From: Mycolicibacillus trivialis
GTDB lineage: Bacteria > Actinomycetota > Actinomycetes > Mycobacteriales > Mycobacteriaceae
DNA: 64,000 nucleotides
Direction: 5' to 3'
NCBI RefSeq assembly: GCF_002102395.1
Contig: NZ_LQPZ01000016.1
Location: 62,001 to 126,000, forward strand
Shown here: positions 42,559 to 52,285 of the stretch, one piece after another
How positions within the stretch are numbered: position 1 is the first letter of the stretch
Layout of the letters: every line of letters starts with the position of its first letter
Program-made: the position numbers and the translations under genes
Notes under the pieces: generated by a model
What the model was told of the DNA's origin: nothing
The model's database searches: none
The model's input: the letters and a program-made list of their open reading frames with translations, nothing else

Positions 42559-44164
42559 CCGCTACTCCGGCCCGGTCGGCGCGGAGGACGGCGCCGCCCA
42601 CCGCGACATGCTGACGCTCCCAGTCGGTGATCGCCTCCTGCGCGGCGTGGTCGATGACGATGACCGACAGTTCCAGCGTCACCGTGCAGCCGGCAGGGAG
42701 CGAGGCGAGCACCGCGGTCAGTCGCGGCAGCGACAAGAAGGTGCAGACACCCTCGATACGCACCAGCCAGTCGTCGTCGCCGACCGGCTCGGCGGTGACT
42801 CGGGCGCGGACCACCCGCCACCCGGTCAGCGCTATCGCCAGCGCCAGGCCGATCACCACACCCGCGAGCAGGTTGACGAACACCACGCCGAACACGGTGA
42901 CCAGATAGACCCAGAGGTTGCCGGTCCGCTCCGCCGAGCGGATGTCGGCGGGCTTGACCAGCCGCAACCCGATGACGATCAGCAGTCCCGCCAGCGCCGC
43001 GGTCGGGACCTGCTCGATCAGTGCACAGAACGGAAGCGCGAACAGCAGGACCCAGCAGCCGTGCAGGATCGTCGAGGCGCGCGACCGGGCGCCGGCGCTC
43101 ACGTTGGTCGCGCTGCGCACGATCACGCCGGTGATCGGCAGCCCACCGAGCATCCCGGCCGCGATGTTCGCCGAGCCCTGACCCACCAGCTCACGATTGA
43201 CGTCAGTGCGCGGGCCGGTGTGCATCCGGTCGACGGCGACCGCCGACAGCAGGCTCTCGACGCTGGCGATCAGGGCCACCGTCATCACCCCGACCGCGAC
43301 CGCCCCCCACTGCCCGTCGGGCAGGCTGGGCAGCTGTACGGCGTCCAGCAGGGAGCCGTCCAGGCGGATACGCGCGACGTCGAAGGGCGCCAGCACCGAC
43401 AGCACGGTCACGCCGACGACGGCGACCAGCGGGCTGGGCAGCTGCCCGATTCGCCCGGGAACCCAGCGCCACCCCAGCATGGCGGCGATCACCAGTGCGC
43501 CCAGTACCAGGCTGGCGACGCTGACCGAGGCGAGTCGGTCGGGCAGCGCGGTGAGGTTCTCCCACGCCGAGCTGCGGGACTGCCCGCCCAGCAGGACGTG
43601 GGACTGCTGCAGGGCGATCGTGATCCCGATGCCGGCGAGCATCGCCTGCACCACGACGGGGGAGATGGCCAGCGCGAACCGCGCGATCCGGCTCAACCCG
43701 AACAGGACCTGGACCACGCCGGCTGCGGCGGTGATCGCGCAGGTGACCGCCCAGCCGAACTCGGCCACCAACCCGGCGACGATCACGGTCAGGCCGGCGG
43801 CCGGGCCGCTGACCTGCACGACAGATCCGCCCAGGGCGCCGGCCACCACGCCGCCGATGATGGCGGAGATCAGGCCCGCGAGCACCGGGGCGTCGGAGGC
43901 GATGGCGATTCCCAGCGACAGGGGCAAAGCCACCAGGAAGACGACCAGGGAGGCGGGCAGGTCGTAGCGCAGGATCGCACGGAGCCGCTCGGGCGGCGAC
44001 GGTGCGTTGAGTCGGCCGACGGGCGTCGCCGGTGCGTTGACGGTCTGAATGAGATTCTCCCGAGAAGTTATGAATTCGATTGCAAGCCAAACGTTTAGCC
44101 TGACCGCCGTATGCGACGTTAGACAGCGCAAATCGGCGGTCGCAAACGCGGAAACGGGATGCAT
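42539..44164 (-). CDS. SulP-family anion transporter
   Basis: A 541-residue SLC26/SulP membrane protein with the usual 12-14 helix core: LPASLVVFLVALPLSLGIAIA, the GPAAGLTVIVAGL region of the substrate site, and NRELVGQGSANIAAGMLGGLP with the SulP signature. A short C-terminal STAS-like domain follows (about residues 445-540, VTLELSVIVIDHAAQEAI). Substrates in the family are sulfate, bicarbonate or similar anions. The start is uncertain: ATG 44164 adds about 70 polar residues before helix 1 and has no clear Shine-Dalgarno. It is divergent from a two-component system. Confidence 0.85.
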   Translation of the reverse strand: MHPVSAFATADLRCLTSHTAVRLNVWLAIEFITSRENLIQTVNAPATPVGRLNAPSPPERLRAILRYDLPASLVVFLVALPLSLGIAIASDAPVLAGLISAIIGGVVAGALGGSVVQVSGPAAGLTVIVAGLVAEFGWAVTCAITAAAGVVQVLFGLSRIARFALAISPVVVQAMLAGIGITIALQQSHVLLGGQSRSSAWENLTALPDRLASVSVASLVLGALVIAAMLGWRWVPGRIGQLPSPLVAVVGVTVLSVLAPFDVARIRLDGSLLDAVQLPSLPDGQWGAVAVGVMTVALIASVESLLSAVAVDRMHTGPRTDVNRELVGQGSANIAAGMLGGLPITGVIVRSATNVSAGARSRASTILHGCWVLLFALPFCALIEQVPTAALAGLLIVIGLRLVKPADIRSAERTGNLWVYLVTVFGVVFVNLLAGVVIGLALAIALTGWRVVRARVTAEPVGDDDWLVRIEGVCTFLSLPRLTAVLASLPAGCTVTLELSVIVIDHAAQEAITDWERQHVAVGGAVLRADRAGVAVSRSRC

Positions 44165-44271
44165 AGAAAATTCACATCAATGCGGTGACGGTGACCACAT
44201 TTCGTGGCTCCAACGTGAATTCTTCGTGAACGGAATAGGAGTTGCCGGTTTCGTCACCGCAGAATGTGGTC

Positions 44272-45042
44272 ATGGCGACGACACCGGGCGGGCAGCTTCA
44301 AAGCCCGCGGCAGGCGATCCTGGGTAAGTTGCCTCCGATGCGGCGTGCGGACGGCTCGCCGATCCGGGTCTTGCTCGTCGATGACGAAGCGGAGTTGACC
44401 AATCTGGTCGAACGCGCGCTGCGCTACGAGGGGTGGCAGATCGAGGTCGCCCACGACGGGCAGGAGGCCATCCGCAAGATCGCCGACTTCGGCCCGGACG
44501 TGCTGGTCCTCGACATCATGCTGCCCGACATCGACGGGCTCAAGGTATTGGAGCGGGTCAGGGAAGCTGAAACCTACACGCCGATCCTGTTTCTCACGGC
44601 ACGCGATTCGGTGATGGACCGGGTTGCGGGCCTGACCGCGGGCGCCGACGACTACATGACCAAGCCGTTCAGCCTCGAAGAGTTGGTGGCCCGGCTGCGC
44701 GGGCTGCTTCGCCGGTCGGACCGGATGACGGCGCCGGCCGGGGAGGTGCTCGCGGTCGGCGAGCTGGTACTCGACGGATCCAGCCGCGAGGTGAGCCGAA
44801 ACGGGGACGAGATATCCCTTACCGCAACAGAGTTCGACCTCCTGCGGTTCTTGATGCGCAACCCGAACCGAGCATTGAGCCGTGCCGAGATCCTCGACCA
44901 GGTGTGGAATTACGGTTTCAACGGCCGGACCGGCATCGTTGACCTATACATCTCCTACCTGCGCAAGAAGATCGACGCTGACCACGAGCCGATGATCCAC
45001 ACCGTCCGCGGAGTCGGCTATCTGCTGCGGCCGCCGCGATGA
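44272..45042 (+). CDS. OmpR/PhoB-family response regulator
   Basis: A 256-residue response regulator. An N-terminal extension of about 38 residues precedes the receiver domain (IRVLLVDDEAELTN, phosphoacceptor Asp81 in VLVLDIMLPD, FLTARD, and Lys in TKPF). A winged-helix DNA-binding domain follows (GDEISLTATEFDLLRFL, ILDQVWNYGFNGRTGIVDLY, HTVRGVGYLL). It resembles the mycobacterial TrcR/PrrA-type regulators. ATG 44272 lies 6 nt after a -10-like CAGAAT. Its end overlaps the kinase start. The SulP gene on the other side of a 107-bp gap is a likely target, by position only. Confidence 0.9.
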   Translation: MATTPGGQLQSPRQAILGKLPPMRRADGSPIRVLLVDDEAELTNLVERALRYEGWQIEVAHDGQEAIRKIADFGPDVLVLDIMLPDIDGLKVLERVREAETYTPILFLTARDSVMDRVAGLTAGADDYMTKPFSLEELVARLRGLLRRSDRMTAPAGEVLAVGELVLDGSSREVSRNGDEISLTATEFDLLRFLMRNPNRALSRAEILDQVWNYGFNGRTGIVDLYISYLRKKIDADHEPMIHTVRGVGYLLRPPR

Positions 45043-46484
45043 CCGGCGCCGCGCTCCGGTGGCGGCCCCGCTCCCTGCGCGCGCAACTGGTCATCGGGGT
45101 GTGCGCGGTGGTCAGCGCCGCGCTGGCTGCGGTGGGCCTGTTCTCGGTGCTGAGCCTGCGCAGCGGTGTCACCGCGATCATCGACGCGGAGCTCGCCCGA
45201 TCGTCGGCCGCCTTCAGCCATGCCTACACGCAGAGCCGCGAGCAGACCACACCCGAGCAGCTGACCCATTTCCTCGGACAGGCGCCGGGCAACCTGATCG
45301 CGGTGCTCGACGGCGGTGAGGTGGTCGGGTCGGCCGTCTTCTCCGACGGGGAGGCCCAACCGGCCGGAGCGGAACTCGTCGCCGCGCTGGAGGGCCAGCA
45401 CTGGGTGGACGGGCCGCCACGCACCGTGCACCTGGACTCGGGCACCCCCTACCGGGCGCAGAGCCGCACCGTCGACGACCATCGCCTGGTCTCGGCGGTG
45501 GCGCTGACGGCCTCCAACCAACTCCTCGCCGTGAAAATCGTGGTCACCGTCGTGACCTTCCTGACGGCGCTGGCCGCCACTGCGTTGGGCGCGGTCCTGG
45601 TCGTCGGCGTCGCGCTGCGGCCGTTGCGCCGGGTCGCGGCCACCGCCGCCGAGGTCGCCGCGCTCCCGCTGGCCGACCCGGTCCAGCCGATCACCGCCCG
45701 GGTGCCGACGGAGAACGCCGACCCCGAGGAGGTCGCCATCGTCGGCTACACGCTGAACCGGCTGCTGGACAACGTCGACGCGGCATTGACCGACCTGGCC
45801 GCCGCCGACCGGCGGATGCGTCGCTTCCTGGCCGATGTCAGCCACGAACTGCGCACCCCGTTGGCGGTGATCCAGGGGTATGCCGAACTGACCCGCCAGG
45901 ACAGCGCAGAGCTGCCACCCAACAGCGAATACGCGTTGGCGCGCATCGAGGCCGAAGCCCACCGGATGGTGATGCTGGTGGAGGACCTGCTGCTGCTGTC
46001 CCGGCTCGACGAGAAGCAGGACCTGCGCACCGAGGACATCGACCTGGGCGACCTGGTGATCGACGCAGTCCACGATGCCGGCGTGACCGGCCCCGAGCAC
46101 ACCTGGACCACCGGCCTGCCGGACGAGCCGGTGTGGATCCGCGGTGACCGCCACCGGATCCACCAGTCGGTCTCCAACCTGCTGTCCAACGCCCGGGTGC
46201 ACACCCCCGCCGGAGTGCGGGTCCACACCGCCGTCGTCGTCGACGGCCCGTGGGCCGAACTCACCGTCACCGACGACGGGCCCGACATCGACCCCGCGTT
46301 GCTGCCGCACCTGTTCGACCGATTCGTCCAGGCCGACGTGTCCCGCTCCCGGGTCGCCAAGGGCAGCGGGCTGGGGTTGCCGATCGTGGCCGCCATCGTC
46401 GAGGCGCATCACGGTGCGGTGACCGCCGAATCCGGCGGCGGGCGCACCGTGTTCCGGGTGCGGCTTCCGATGCGGGGCGGGTGA
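45039..46484 (+). CDS. Membrane sensor histidine kinase
   Basis: A 481-residue kinase paired with the preceding regulator (ATGA overlap). Helix 1 at about residues 18-40, an extracytoplasmic sensor of about 120 residues, helix 2 at about 167-190, then HAMP. The H-box is FLADVSHELRTPLAVIQGY with the phosphoacceptor His269, followed by the N-box SVSNLLSNARVHTPAG, a G1-like DDGPDIDP and G2 GSGLGLPIV. The N-box and G1 box vary from consensus but the key Asn and Gly residues are there. The signal is unknown. It may be TrcS-like. Confidence 0.9.
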   Translation: MTGAALRWRPRSLRAQLVIGVCAVVSAALAAVGLFSVLSLRSGVTAIIDAELARSSAAFSHAYTQSREQTTPEQLTHFLGQAPGNLIAVLDGGEVVGSAVFSDGEAQPAGAELVAALEGQHWVDGPPRTVHLDSGTPYRAQSRTVDDHRLVSAVALTASNQLLAVKIVVTVVTFLTALAATALGAVLVVGVALRPLRRVAATAAEVAALPLADPVQPITARVPTENADPEEVAIVGYTLNRLLDNVDAALTDLAAADRRMRRFLADVSHELRTPLAVIQGYAELTRQDSAELPPNSEYALARIEAEAHRMVMLVEDLLLLSRLDEKQDLRTEDIDLGDLVIDAVHDAGVTGPEHTWTTGLPDEPVWIRGDRHRIHQSVSNLLSNARVHTPAGVRVHTAVVVDGPWAELTVTDDGPDIDPALLPHLFDRFVQADVSRSRVAKGSGLGLPIVAAIVEAHHGAVTAESGGGRTVFRVRLPMRGG

Positions 46485-46486
46485 GG

Positions 46487-47512
46487 TCAGAACCCGCTGC
46501 CGTGCACCTCATGGCCGGGGGTTTCGGCGATCAGGCCGCGGTAGGCCTGCTCGACCGTCGATCCGTGGTTGACCACGCCGTCGACCTCGCGGGCGATCGG
46601 CATGTTCAGCCCGTACTCGTTGGCGAACTCCATGATCACGCTGGCCGCCTTCACCCCCTCGGCGACCTGGTTCATCGCGGCGATGATCTCCTCGACGGTC
46701 TTACCGGAGCCGAGCTGCTCACCGACGTGCCGGTTGCGGCTGCGCTTGCTGGTGCAGGTGACGATGAGATCGCCCATCCCGGCCAGCCCGGCGAAGGAGT
46801 CGCGCTGCCCACCCATCGCCTCGCCGAGCTTGGACATCTCCCGCACCGCGCGCGCCATCACCATCGCCCGGGTGTTCTCTCCGATCCCCAGCGAATAGCC
46901 CATCCCCACCGCGATCGCGTAGACGTTCTTGAGTGCACCGGCCATCTCCACCCCGATCACGTCATCGGTGGTGTAGGTGCGGAACCGCTTGGTGCGGAAC
47001 AGGTTCGCCAGGTTGGCGGCCAGGTGTTGGTCGGGCATCGCCAGCACGGCAGCCGCGGCGAACCCCTCGGCCACCTCGCGGGCGATGTTGGGCCCGGCCA
47101 GGATGCCGGCCGGGTGCCCGGGCAGCACCTCCTCGACGATCTGCGACATCCGCAGGTTGGTGCCCTGCTCGAGGCCTTTGACCAGCGACACCACCGGCAC
47201 CCACGGGCGCAACTCGGCGGCGAGTTCGGTGAGCACGCCGCGGAAGCCGTGCGAGGGCACCCCCATCACGATCACGTCGGCGCACTGGGCGGCCTCGGAG
47301 AAGTCGGTGGTGGCGCGCAGCGACTCCGACAGCACCACGTCGTCACCCAGGTAGCGGGAGTTGCGGTGGTTGGTGTTGATGTCCGCGGCGGTCTCGGCCG
47401 ACCGGACCCACTGCAGGGTTGGCCCGCGCCGCGCGCAGATGGAGGCGACGGTGGTGCCCCAGGATCCACCGCCGAGGACGACGACCTTCGGACTACGCAG
47501 AGCGGCTGACAT
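46487..47512 (-). CDS. gpsA: NAD(P)H-dependent glycerol-3-phosphate dehydrogenase
   Basis: A 341-residue enzyme (GpdA1/Rv0564c) that makes sn-glycerol-3-phosphate for phospholipids. It has the cofactor loop VVLGGGSWGTTVASI, ILAGPNIAREVAEG, the catalytic lysine region GALKNVYAIAVGMGYSLG and GMGDLIVTCTSKRSRNRHVG. ATG 47512 lies 6 nt after TACGCT on the minus strand, suggesting a leaderless transcript. It faces the histidine kinase gene end-to-end with a 2-nt gap. Confidence 0.95.
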   Translation of the reverse strand: MSAALRSPKVVVLGGGSWGTTVASICARRGPTLQWVRSAETAADINTNHRNSRYLGDDVVLSESLRATTDFSEAAQCADVIVMGVPSHGFRGVLTELAAELRPWVPVVSLVKGLEQGTNLRMSQIVEEVLPGHPAGILAGPNIAREVAEGFAAAAVLAMPDQHLAANLANLFRTKRFRTYTTDDVIGVEMAGALKNVYAIAVGMGYSLGIGENTRAMVMARAVREMSKLGEAMGGQRDSFAGLAGMGDLIVTCTSKRSRNRHVGEQLGSGKTVEEIIAAMNQVAEGVKAASVIMEFANEYGLNMPIAREVDGVVNHGSTVEQAYRGLIAETPGHEVHGSGF

Positions 47513-47571
47513 GCCGCTAGCGTATTGCCGCCGCCGCGCGTTTACCGGCGGTTGCGCGATCAGGTTGCGCG

Positions 47572-49104
47572 CTACCAGGTGTCGACGACGCGCCCGCTGC
47601 CGCGGAAGCCGTCCGGTCCGGCCGCGGCCAGCGTCGCGGCGAGCACCGCGCGGGTCTCGGCAGGATCGATCACGTCGTCGATCTCGAAGGCGCGCGCGAC
47701 GTTGAACGCGGTGACGTGCTCGCGGTAGGCGGCGGTGGCCTCGCCCACCACCCGGTCGCGTTCGGCCGGGTCCTCCAGGGTGGCGAGCTGTTTGCGCAGG
47801 GACAGCCGCACCGCGCCCTCCAGGCCCATCGGACCCATGTGCGCGCCCGGCCACGCCACGGTGAGCAGCGGCTCATGGGTGGAGCCGCCCAGCATCGCCT
47901 GCGCGCCCAACCCGTAGCCGCGCCGCAGCACCACCCCGATCAGCGGTACCTGCAGCCGGGCGGCGGCCACCAGCACCCGGGAGGCGTGGCGCAGCACCGC
48001 GGAGCGCTCCGCGTCCGGGCCGCCCATGATCCCGGGGGTGTCGACCAGCGAGACCACCGGGACGCCGAAAGCGTCGCACAGCTGCAGGAACCGGGCCGCC
48101 TTGTCCGAGGCGTCTGAGGTCAGCGCCCCGGCCATGTGCAGCGTCTGGTTGGCCATAAACCCCACCGCGCGGCCCTCGATCCGGCCGAACGCGGTGACCA
48201 GTTCGGGGGCGAACCGCTCGCGCAGCACGGTGACGGTGCCCTCGTCGCACAGCGTGGTGATCACCGGGCGCACATCGAACGGGGTGCGTTCGCGTTGCGG
48301 GATCACCGACCGCAACGCGTCCTGATCGGGGGCGACTCCCGGGGCGACATCCCCGCCGAAGTAGCCCAGCAGGGTGCGGGCCAGCGCCACCGCGGCCGGC
48401 TCGTCGGGCACGACGGCGTCGATGACGCCGTTGGCGGCCATCACCGAGACCGGGCCGAGCTCGTCGGGACGGTGTTCGCCGAGGCCGCCGGCGGCCAGCA
48501 TCACCGGCCCGGCGACCCCGAGGGTGGCGTTCTCGGTGGCGATCAGCAGGTCGGCCGAGCCGGCCAGCACCGCGTTGCCCGCGAAGCAGTGCCCGGCCAC
48601 GACCGCGATCCGTGGCGCCACCCCGGACAGCTGCGCCCACAGCGCGAACGTGCGCACGTCCAGCGAGGACACCGCCGGATAGTCGGTGTCGTTCGGTCGT
48701 CCGCCGCCACCTTCGGTGAAGAACACCGCCGGACAGCCCAGCCGCGCGATGGTGGCCAGCAGCCGGTCGGACTTGTGGTGCCCGCGCAGTCCCTGGGTGC
48801 CGGCCATCACCAGGTAGTCGTAGGTCAGCACCGCGCAGGGCCGGCCCCCGACGCGGGCCAGCCCGCCGATCAGCCCGTCGGCAGGGGTCTGGGCCATGAG
48901 GTCCTCGGCGGAGAGCCGCTTCTCCTGGGCGGCGGTGGCCAGCCGGCCGTATTCGACGAACGAGCCGGGGTCGACCAGGGCGGCGATGTTCTCCCGGGCG
49001 GTGTTACCGCCGGCGGCGTGGCGGCGGGCGACCTTGTCGGCGCGTGCGCCGTCCTCGGTCAGCCCGCGACGGCGCCGCAGCTCCGCCAGCGCATCGTTGT
49101 CCAT
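47572..49104 (-). CDS. Acyl-CoA carboxylase carboxyltransferase (beta) subunit
   Basis: A 510-residue AccD/PccB-type protein that would transfer carboxyl from biotin to an acyl-CoA. Visible: ARRHAAGGNTARENIAALVDPGSF at the N-terminus, FFTEGGGGRPND, the crotonase-fold glycine loops GHCFAGNAVLAGSADLLI and VDTPGIMGGPDAERSA, and RRGYGLGAQAMLGG near the C-terminus. ATG 49104 starts at the conserved DNDALAELRRRR. It begins 4 nt after the monooxygenase stop, so the two form an operon. No biotin carrier or carboxylase subunit is adjacent. It does not occupy this place in M. tuberculosis. Substrate unknown. Confidence 0.87.
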   Translation of the reverse strand: MDNDALAELRRRRGLTEDGARADKVARRHAAGGNTARENIAALVDPGSFVEYGRLATAAQEKRLSAEDLMAQTPADGLIGGLARVGGRPCAVLTYDYLVMAGTQGLRGHHKSDRLLATIARLGCPAVFFTEGGGGRPNDTDYPAVSSLDVRTFALWAQLSGVAPRIAVVAGHCFAGNAVLAGSADLLIATENATLGVAGPVMLAAGGLGEHRPDELGPVSVMAANGVIDAVVPDEPAAVALARTLLGYFGGDVAPGVAPDQDALRSVIPQRERTPFDVRPVITTLCDEGTVTVLRERFAPELVTAFGRIEGRAVGFMANQTLHMAGALTSDASDKAARFLQLCDAFGVPVVSLVDTPGIMGGPDAERSAVLRHASRVLVAAARLQVPLIGVVLRRGYGLGAQAMLGGSTHEPLLTVAWPGAHMGPMGLEGAVRLSLRKQLATLEDPAERDRVVGEATAAYREHVTAFNVARAFEIDDVIDPAETRAVLAATLAAAGPDGFRGSGRVVDTW

Positions 49105-49108
49105 CGGG

Positions 49109-50620
49109 TCAGCCGGTGAGGGCCGGTTCGGCGCGGCGGCCGAACACCATCGATTCGCCCAGCGTGTCGAACCGGTAGTCGACGGCGTCGGCGAAGTAGT
49201 TCTGCCGGACGTTCCACGGGCGTTTGGTGCCGGATTTGGGCAGTGCGTGCAGGGCGCGCAGCACATAGCCGGCCTGGATGTCCCACGCCGGTTTCTCCGG
49301 CATCGGCTCGTCACCGAGGTGCGGGTAGGCGTGGGTGTAGCCGCGGGAGGTCATGTAGTCGATCAGCTTCGCGGTGGCCCGGGCGGTCATGTCGGCGCGC
49401 AGCGTCCAGGACGCGTTGGTGTAGCCGACGCACCAGAACAGGTTGGGGACGTCTTCGAGCATGTGTGCCTTGTAGACGAACCGGTCCTGCGGCTTGATCT
49501 CGGTGCCGTCCAGGCTCAGCGTCACCCCGCCGAGGGCCTGCAACTGCAGGCCGGTGGCGGTGACGACGACGTCGGCGTCGAGGCGCCGGCCGGACTGCAA
49601 CACGATCCCGTCGGCGTCGAAGTGGTCGATGCGGTCGGTGACCACCTCGGCCCGTCCGGTGCTGATCGCCTCGTAGAGGTCCCCGTCGGGGATCAGGCAC
49701 AGCCGCTGGTCCCAGGGGTTGTAGCGCGGCTTGAAGTGCACGTCGACCGGATAGCCCTCGGGCAGGCTGGTCACCGCCTGGCGGCGCAGGATCCATTTCA
49801 TCAGCGCGGGCGTCTTGCGAGCCAACAGCCAGATGATGCCCTCGAACACGGCATTGCGCAGCCGGATGATCAGGTGGGCGAACTTGCGCGGCAACAACTT
49901 CCGCAGCCAGTCGGCGAACGCACTGAACTTCGACGCGGAGATCAGATAGGTGGGGGAGCGCTGCAGCATGGTCACCGACGCGGCCTTCTCCGCCATCGCC
50001 GGGATCAGCGAGATCGCGGTCGCGCCGCTGCCGATCACCACCACCGAGCGGCCGGTGTAGTCGAGGTCCTCCGGCCAGTGCTGGGGGTGGATCACGGAGC
50101 CGCGGAAGCTTTCGATGCCGGGGAACTCGGGGGTGTAGCCCTCGTCGTAGTTGTAGTAGCCGGACCCGAAGAACACGAACCGCGCCTGGTAGCTGACCGG
50201 CGTGCCGTCACGCTCGACGGTGACGGTCCAGGTGTCGGTGTCGGAGTCCCAGTCCGCGGCGCGGACGTGGCTGTTGTAGCGGATGTGCCGGTCGATGCCG
50301 TATTTGCGGGCGGTGTCGCCGAGGTATTCGCGGATCTTGTCGCCGTCGGCGACGCCCTCCTTGCGTGTCCACGGCTCGTACGGGAAGCACAGCGTGAAGA
50401 TGCTGCTGTCGGAGCGAACCCCCGGGTAGCGGAACAGGTCCCAGGTGCCGCCGAGCTGCTCGCGGCGCTCCAGGATGACGTAGCGCAGGTCGGGGTTGCG
50501 TTCGGTCAGCCGGTAGGCCGCGCCGATGCCGGAGATGCCGGCACCGATGATCACCACGTCGAAGACACCGCCGTCCTCGGCGGGACGGTCGGGACGCGCA
50601 ACGTGGGCGGTGACGGTCAT
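49109..50620 (-). CDS. FAD-containing Baeyer-Villiger-type monooxygenase
   Basis: A 503-residue flavoprotein monooxygenase (Rv0565c-like; EthA/MymA relatives). The FAD loop is VVIIGAGISGIGAAYRL, followed by the family fingerprint FRGSVIHPQHWPE (FxGxxxHxxxW), and the NADPH loop VVVIGSGATAISLIPAM. It would insert oxygen into ketones or oxidise sulfur or nitrogen. In M. tuberculosis such enzymes also activate thiocarbonyl prodrugs. ATG 50620. It leads an operon with the acyl-CoA carboxylase subunit, suggesting linked catabolism of a ketone or ring compound (inference). Confidence 0.9.
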   Translation of the reverse strand: MTVTAHVARPDRPAEDGGVFDVVIIGAGISGIGAAYRLTERNPDLRYVILERREQLGGTWDLFRYPGVRSDSSIFTLCFPYEPWTRKEGVADGDKIREYLGDTARKYGIDRHIRYNSHVRAADWDSDTDTWTVTVERDGTPVSYQARFVFFGSGYYNYDEGYTPEFPGIESFRGSVIHPQHWPEDLDYTGRSVVVIGSGATAISLIPAMAEKAASVTMLQRSPTYLISASKFSAFADWLRKLLPRKFAHLIIRLRNAVFEGIIWLLARKTPALMKWILRRQAVTSLPEGYPVDVHFKPRYNPWDQRLCLIPDGDLYEAISTGRAEVVTDRIDHFDADGIVLQSGRRLDADVVVTATGLQLQALGGVTLSLDGTEIKPQDRFVYKAHMLEDVPNLFWCVGYTNASWTLRADMTARATAKLIDYMTSRGYTHAYPHLGDEPMPEKPAWDIQAGYVLRALHALPKSGTKRPWNVRQNYFADAVDYRFDTLGESMVFGRRAEPALTG

Positions 50621-50721
50621 CGTCGGCCTCGCTTCCGGGGGAGTGTGGTCGTCCTCACCACGATAGGCACAACGGTTCGGGCTGGGCCGCGTAACCGGCC
50701 CAGCGGAGCCGGCGGCCCGGC

Positions 50722-51213
50722 TCAGCGGTAGTTGACGAACTGCAGCGCGACCGGAAGGTCGGCCTTCTTCAGCAGCGCGATCACCGACTGCAGGTCGTCG
50801 CGCTTCTTCGACGACACCCGCACCTCGTCGCCCTGGATCTGGGTCTTGACGCCCTTGGGGCCTTCGTCGCGGATGAGTTTGGTGATCTTCTTGGCGTCGT
50901 CGCCGGAGATGCCCTGCTTGAGGGTGCCGACCACCTTGAACGTTTTGCCGGAGGGTTGCGGGTCGCCGAACTCGAACGCCTTCATCGAGATGTCGCGGCG
51001 GACCAGCTTCTCCTTGAACACGTCGATGGCGGCCTTGATCCGCTCCTCGGTGGAGCTGGTCAGCTCGATGGCCTCCTCGCCCTTCCAGGCGACTGCGGTG
51101 TCGGTGCCGCGGAAGTCGAACCGGGTGGCCAGTTCCTTGGCGGCCTGGTTCAAGGCGTTGTCGACCTCCTGGCGGTCAACCTTGCTGACAACGTCGAACG
51201 ATGAATCCGCCAT
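50722..51213 (-). CDS. YajQ-family nucleotide-binding protein
   Basis: A 163-residue UPF0234/YajQ protein (Rv0566c). The start [21 protein letters not shown] and the paired ferredoxin-like halves ([48 protein letters not shown]) match the family. Members elsewhere bind cyclic-di-GMP or nucleotides. The role in mycobacteria is unclear. ATG 51213 with AAGGGGA upstream. Divergent from tRNA-Tyr. Confidence 0.93.
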   Translation of the reverse strand: MADSSFDVVSKVDRQEVDNALNQAAKELATRFDFRGTDTAVAWKGEEAIELTSSTEERIKAAIDVFKEKLVRRDISMKAFEFGDPQPSGKTFKVVGTLKQGISGDDAKKITKLIRDEGPKGVKTQIQGDEVRVSSKKRDDLQSVIALLKKADLPVALQFVNYR

Positions 51214-51293
51214 GGGATCGGTCCCCTTTCCTCTCGACGGTGGGCGTTTGTGTCTTCGGCCCGCCGTCGTTGTAGTCTGCATACCGCACCCCC

Positions 51294-51379
51294 GCCAGGT
51301 TGCCCGAGCGGCCAATGGGAGCGGACTGTAAATCCGTCGGCGTAAGCCTACGCAGGTTCGAATCCTGCACCTGGCACCA
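51294..51379 (+). tRNA. tRNA-Tyr (GTA)
   Basis: Acceptor stem GCCAGGT/ACCTGGC pairs perfectly, the anticodon loop CTGTAAA gives GTA, and a long variable arm (GTCGGCGTAAGCCTACG region) is typical of bacterial tRNA-Tyr. The T-arm GCAGGTTCGAATCCTGC is canonical, the discriminator is A and the CCA is encoded (51377-51379). Confidence 0.96.
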
Positions 51380-51434
51380 CGGTTCAGCGACCACCGAGAA
51401 CGGTCCGGACCCGCGACCCCCGTCCGAGGGAAAA

Positions 51435-51623
51435 TCAGCTGGAACGCGGCGGATGATCGTCGTCGGCCTCCACATACCGCCAGTGATCGGGCGCGTAATA
51501 GATCCGCTTGCCGTTCTGGCGGTGGACGCACAACACCCCGCCGCGCAGGAACTCGTAGTCGTCGTGGTTCTTGAACTTCTCCGCCAGTGAGTCTTTCTGA
51601 TCCAGGTGCACCTTGAAGGACAT
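51435..51623 (-). CDS. Small hypothetical protein
   Basis: A 62-residue charged protein ([55 protein letters not shown]). It has no signal or membrane helix. The sequence has normal, non-repetitive composition and an ATG start, which supports a real gene, but the ribosome site is weak. It lies tail-to-tail with tRNA-Tyr. No family is recognised. Confidence 0.6.
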   Translation of the reverse strand: MSFKVHLDQKDSLAEKFKNHDDYEFLRGGVLCVHRQNGKRIYYAPDHWRYVEADDDHPPRSS

Positions 51624-51673
51624 AACCGGCAGCCTGCCATGGCGGTGGCGGGCTCGCAGCGCGAGACCGGAGG

Positions 51674-52285
51674 TCACCACAGCCGGCCGGTGACGTCGGT
51701 GCCCTCGTCGCCGTCGTGCTCACCCCAGTTGCGGCACTCGCCGAACACCGTCGCCCGGCCGCGGTGCTCGTCACCGGGATCGGGGGACAGCGCGGCGGCG
51801 ACACCGCCCTTGTGGGCGATCCAGGTGTCGTCGCCGGGCGGCGGCATGGTGGTCTGCCAGCCGTGTACGGCCAGCATCACCGAGATCCGCCGGAGGTACT
51901 CGTCGACGGCGACGTCGGCGGGCACCGCGAAGGACATGTCGACCTGGCCGTTGTACGGCGGTCCCTGCGGGTCGGCATCGTCCGCTTCGTCCTCGGGGCA
52001 CGACCGGAAGAAGAACCGCCCGGTGGCCTTCTGCAGGCCGGCGTTGCGCACGATGGCCCCGGCGGCGTCGACGATCTGGGTGCGGGTCTCCTCGTCGGAG
52101 AGACCGTCACGGTGGCCCCGGTGCGCCACCGTGACGGTGATCGCGATGAGTGCTCCGACGACGGCCATCGCGGCGATGACGACGACGGCGAACCGACGCC
52201 ATGTCGGCGTAGCCGCCGCGGCGGCCGCGTCGGTGGTCTCGGCGCCGTCGTCGTCGCCCGGGGCGTCGGTGGGTGTGCCGCTCAC
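51674..52285 (-). CDS. Single-helix anchored exported protein
   Basis: A 203-residue protein: an acidic/Ala-rich N-terminus of about 30 residues, one membrane helix ([26 protein letters not shown]), then an extracytoplasmic domain with two Cys ([22 protein letters not shown]). GTG 52285 overlaps the stop of the PPOX-family gene by 4 nt (GTGA), so the two are co-translated. The domain, with [20 protein letters not shown], resembles small mycobacterial envelope proteins but no named family is assigned. Confidence 0.72.
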   Translation of the reverse strand: MSGTPTDAPGDDDGAETTDAAAAAATPTWRRFAVVVIAAMAVVGALIAITVTVAHRGHRDGLSDEETRTQIVDAAGAIVRNAGLQKATGRFFFRSCPEDEADDADPQGPPYNGQVDMSFAVPADVAVDEYLRRISVMLAVHGWQTTMPPPGDDTWIAHKGGVAAALSPDPGDEHRGRATVFGECRNWGEHDGDEGTDVTGRLW

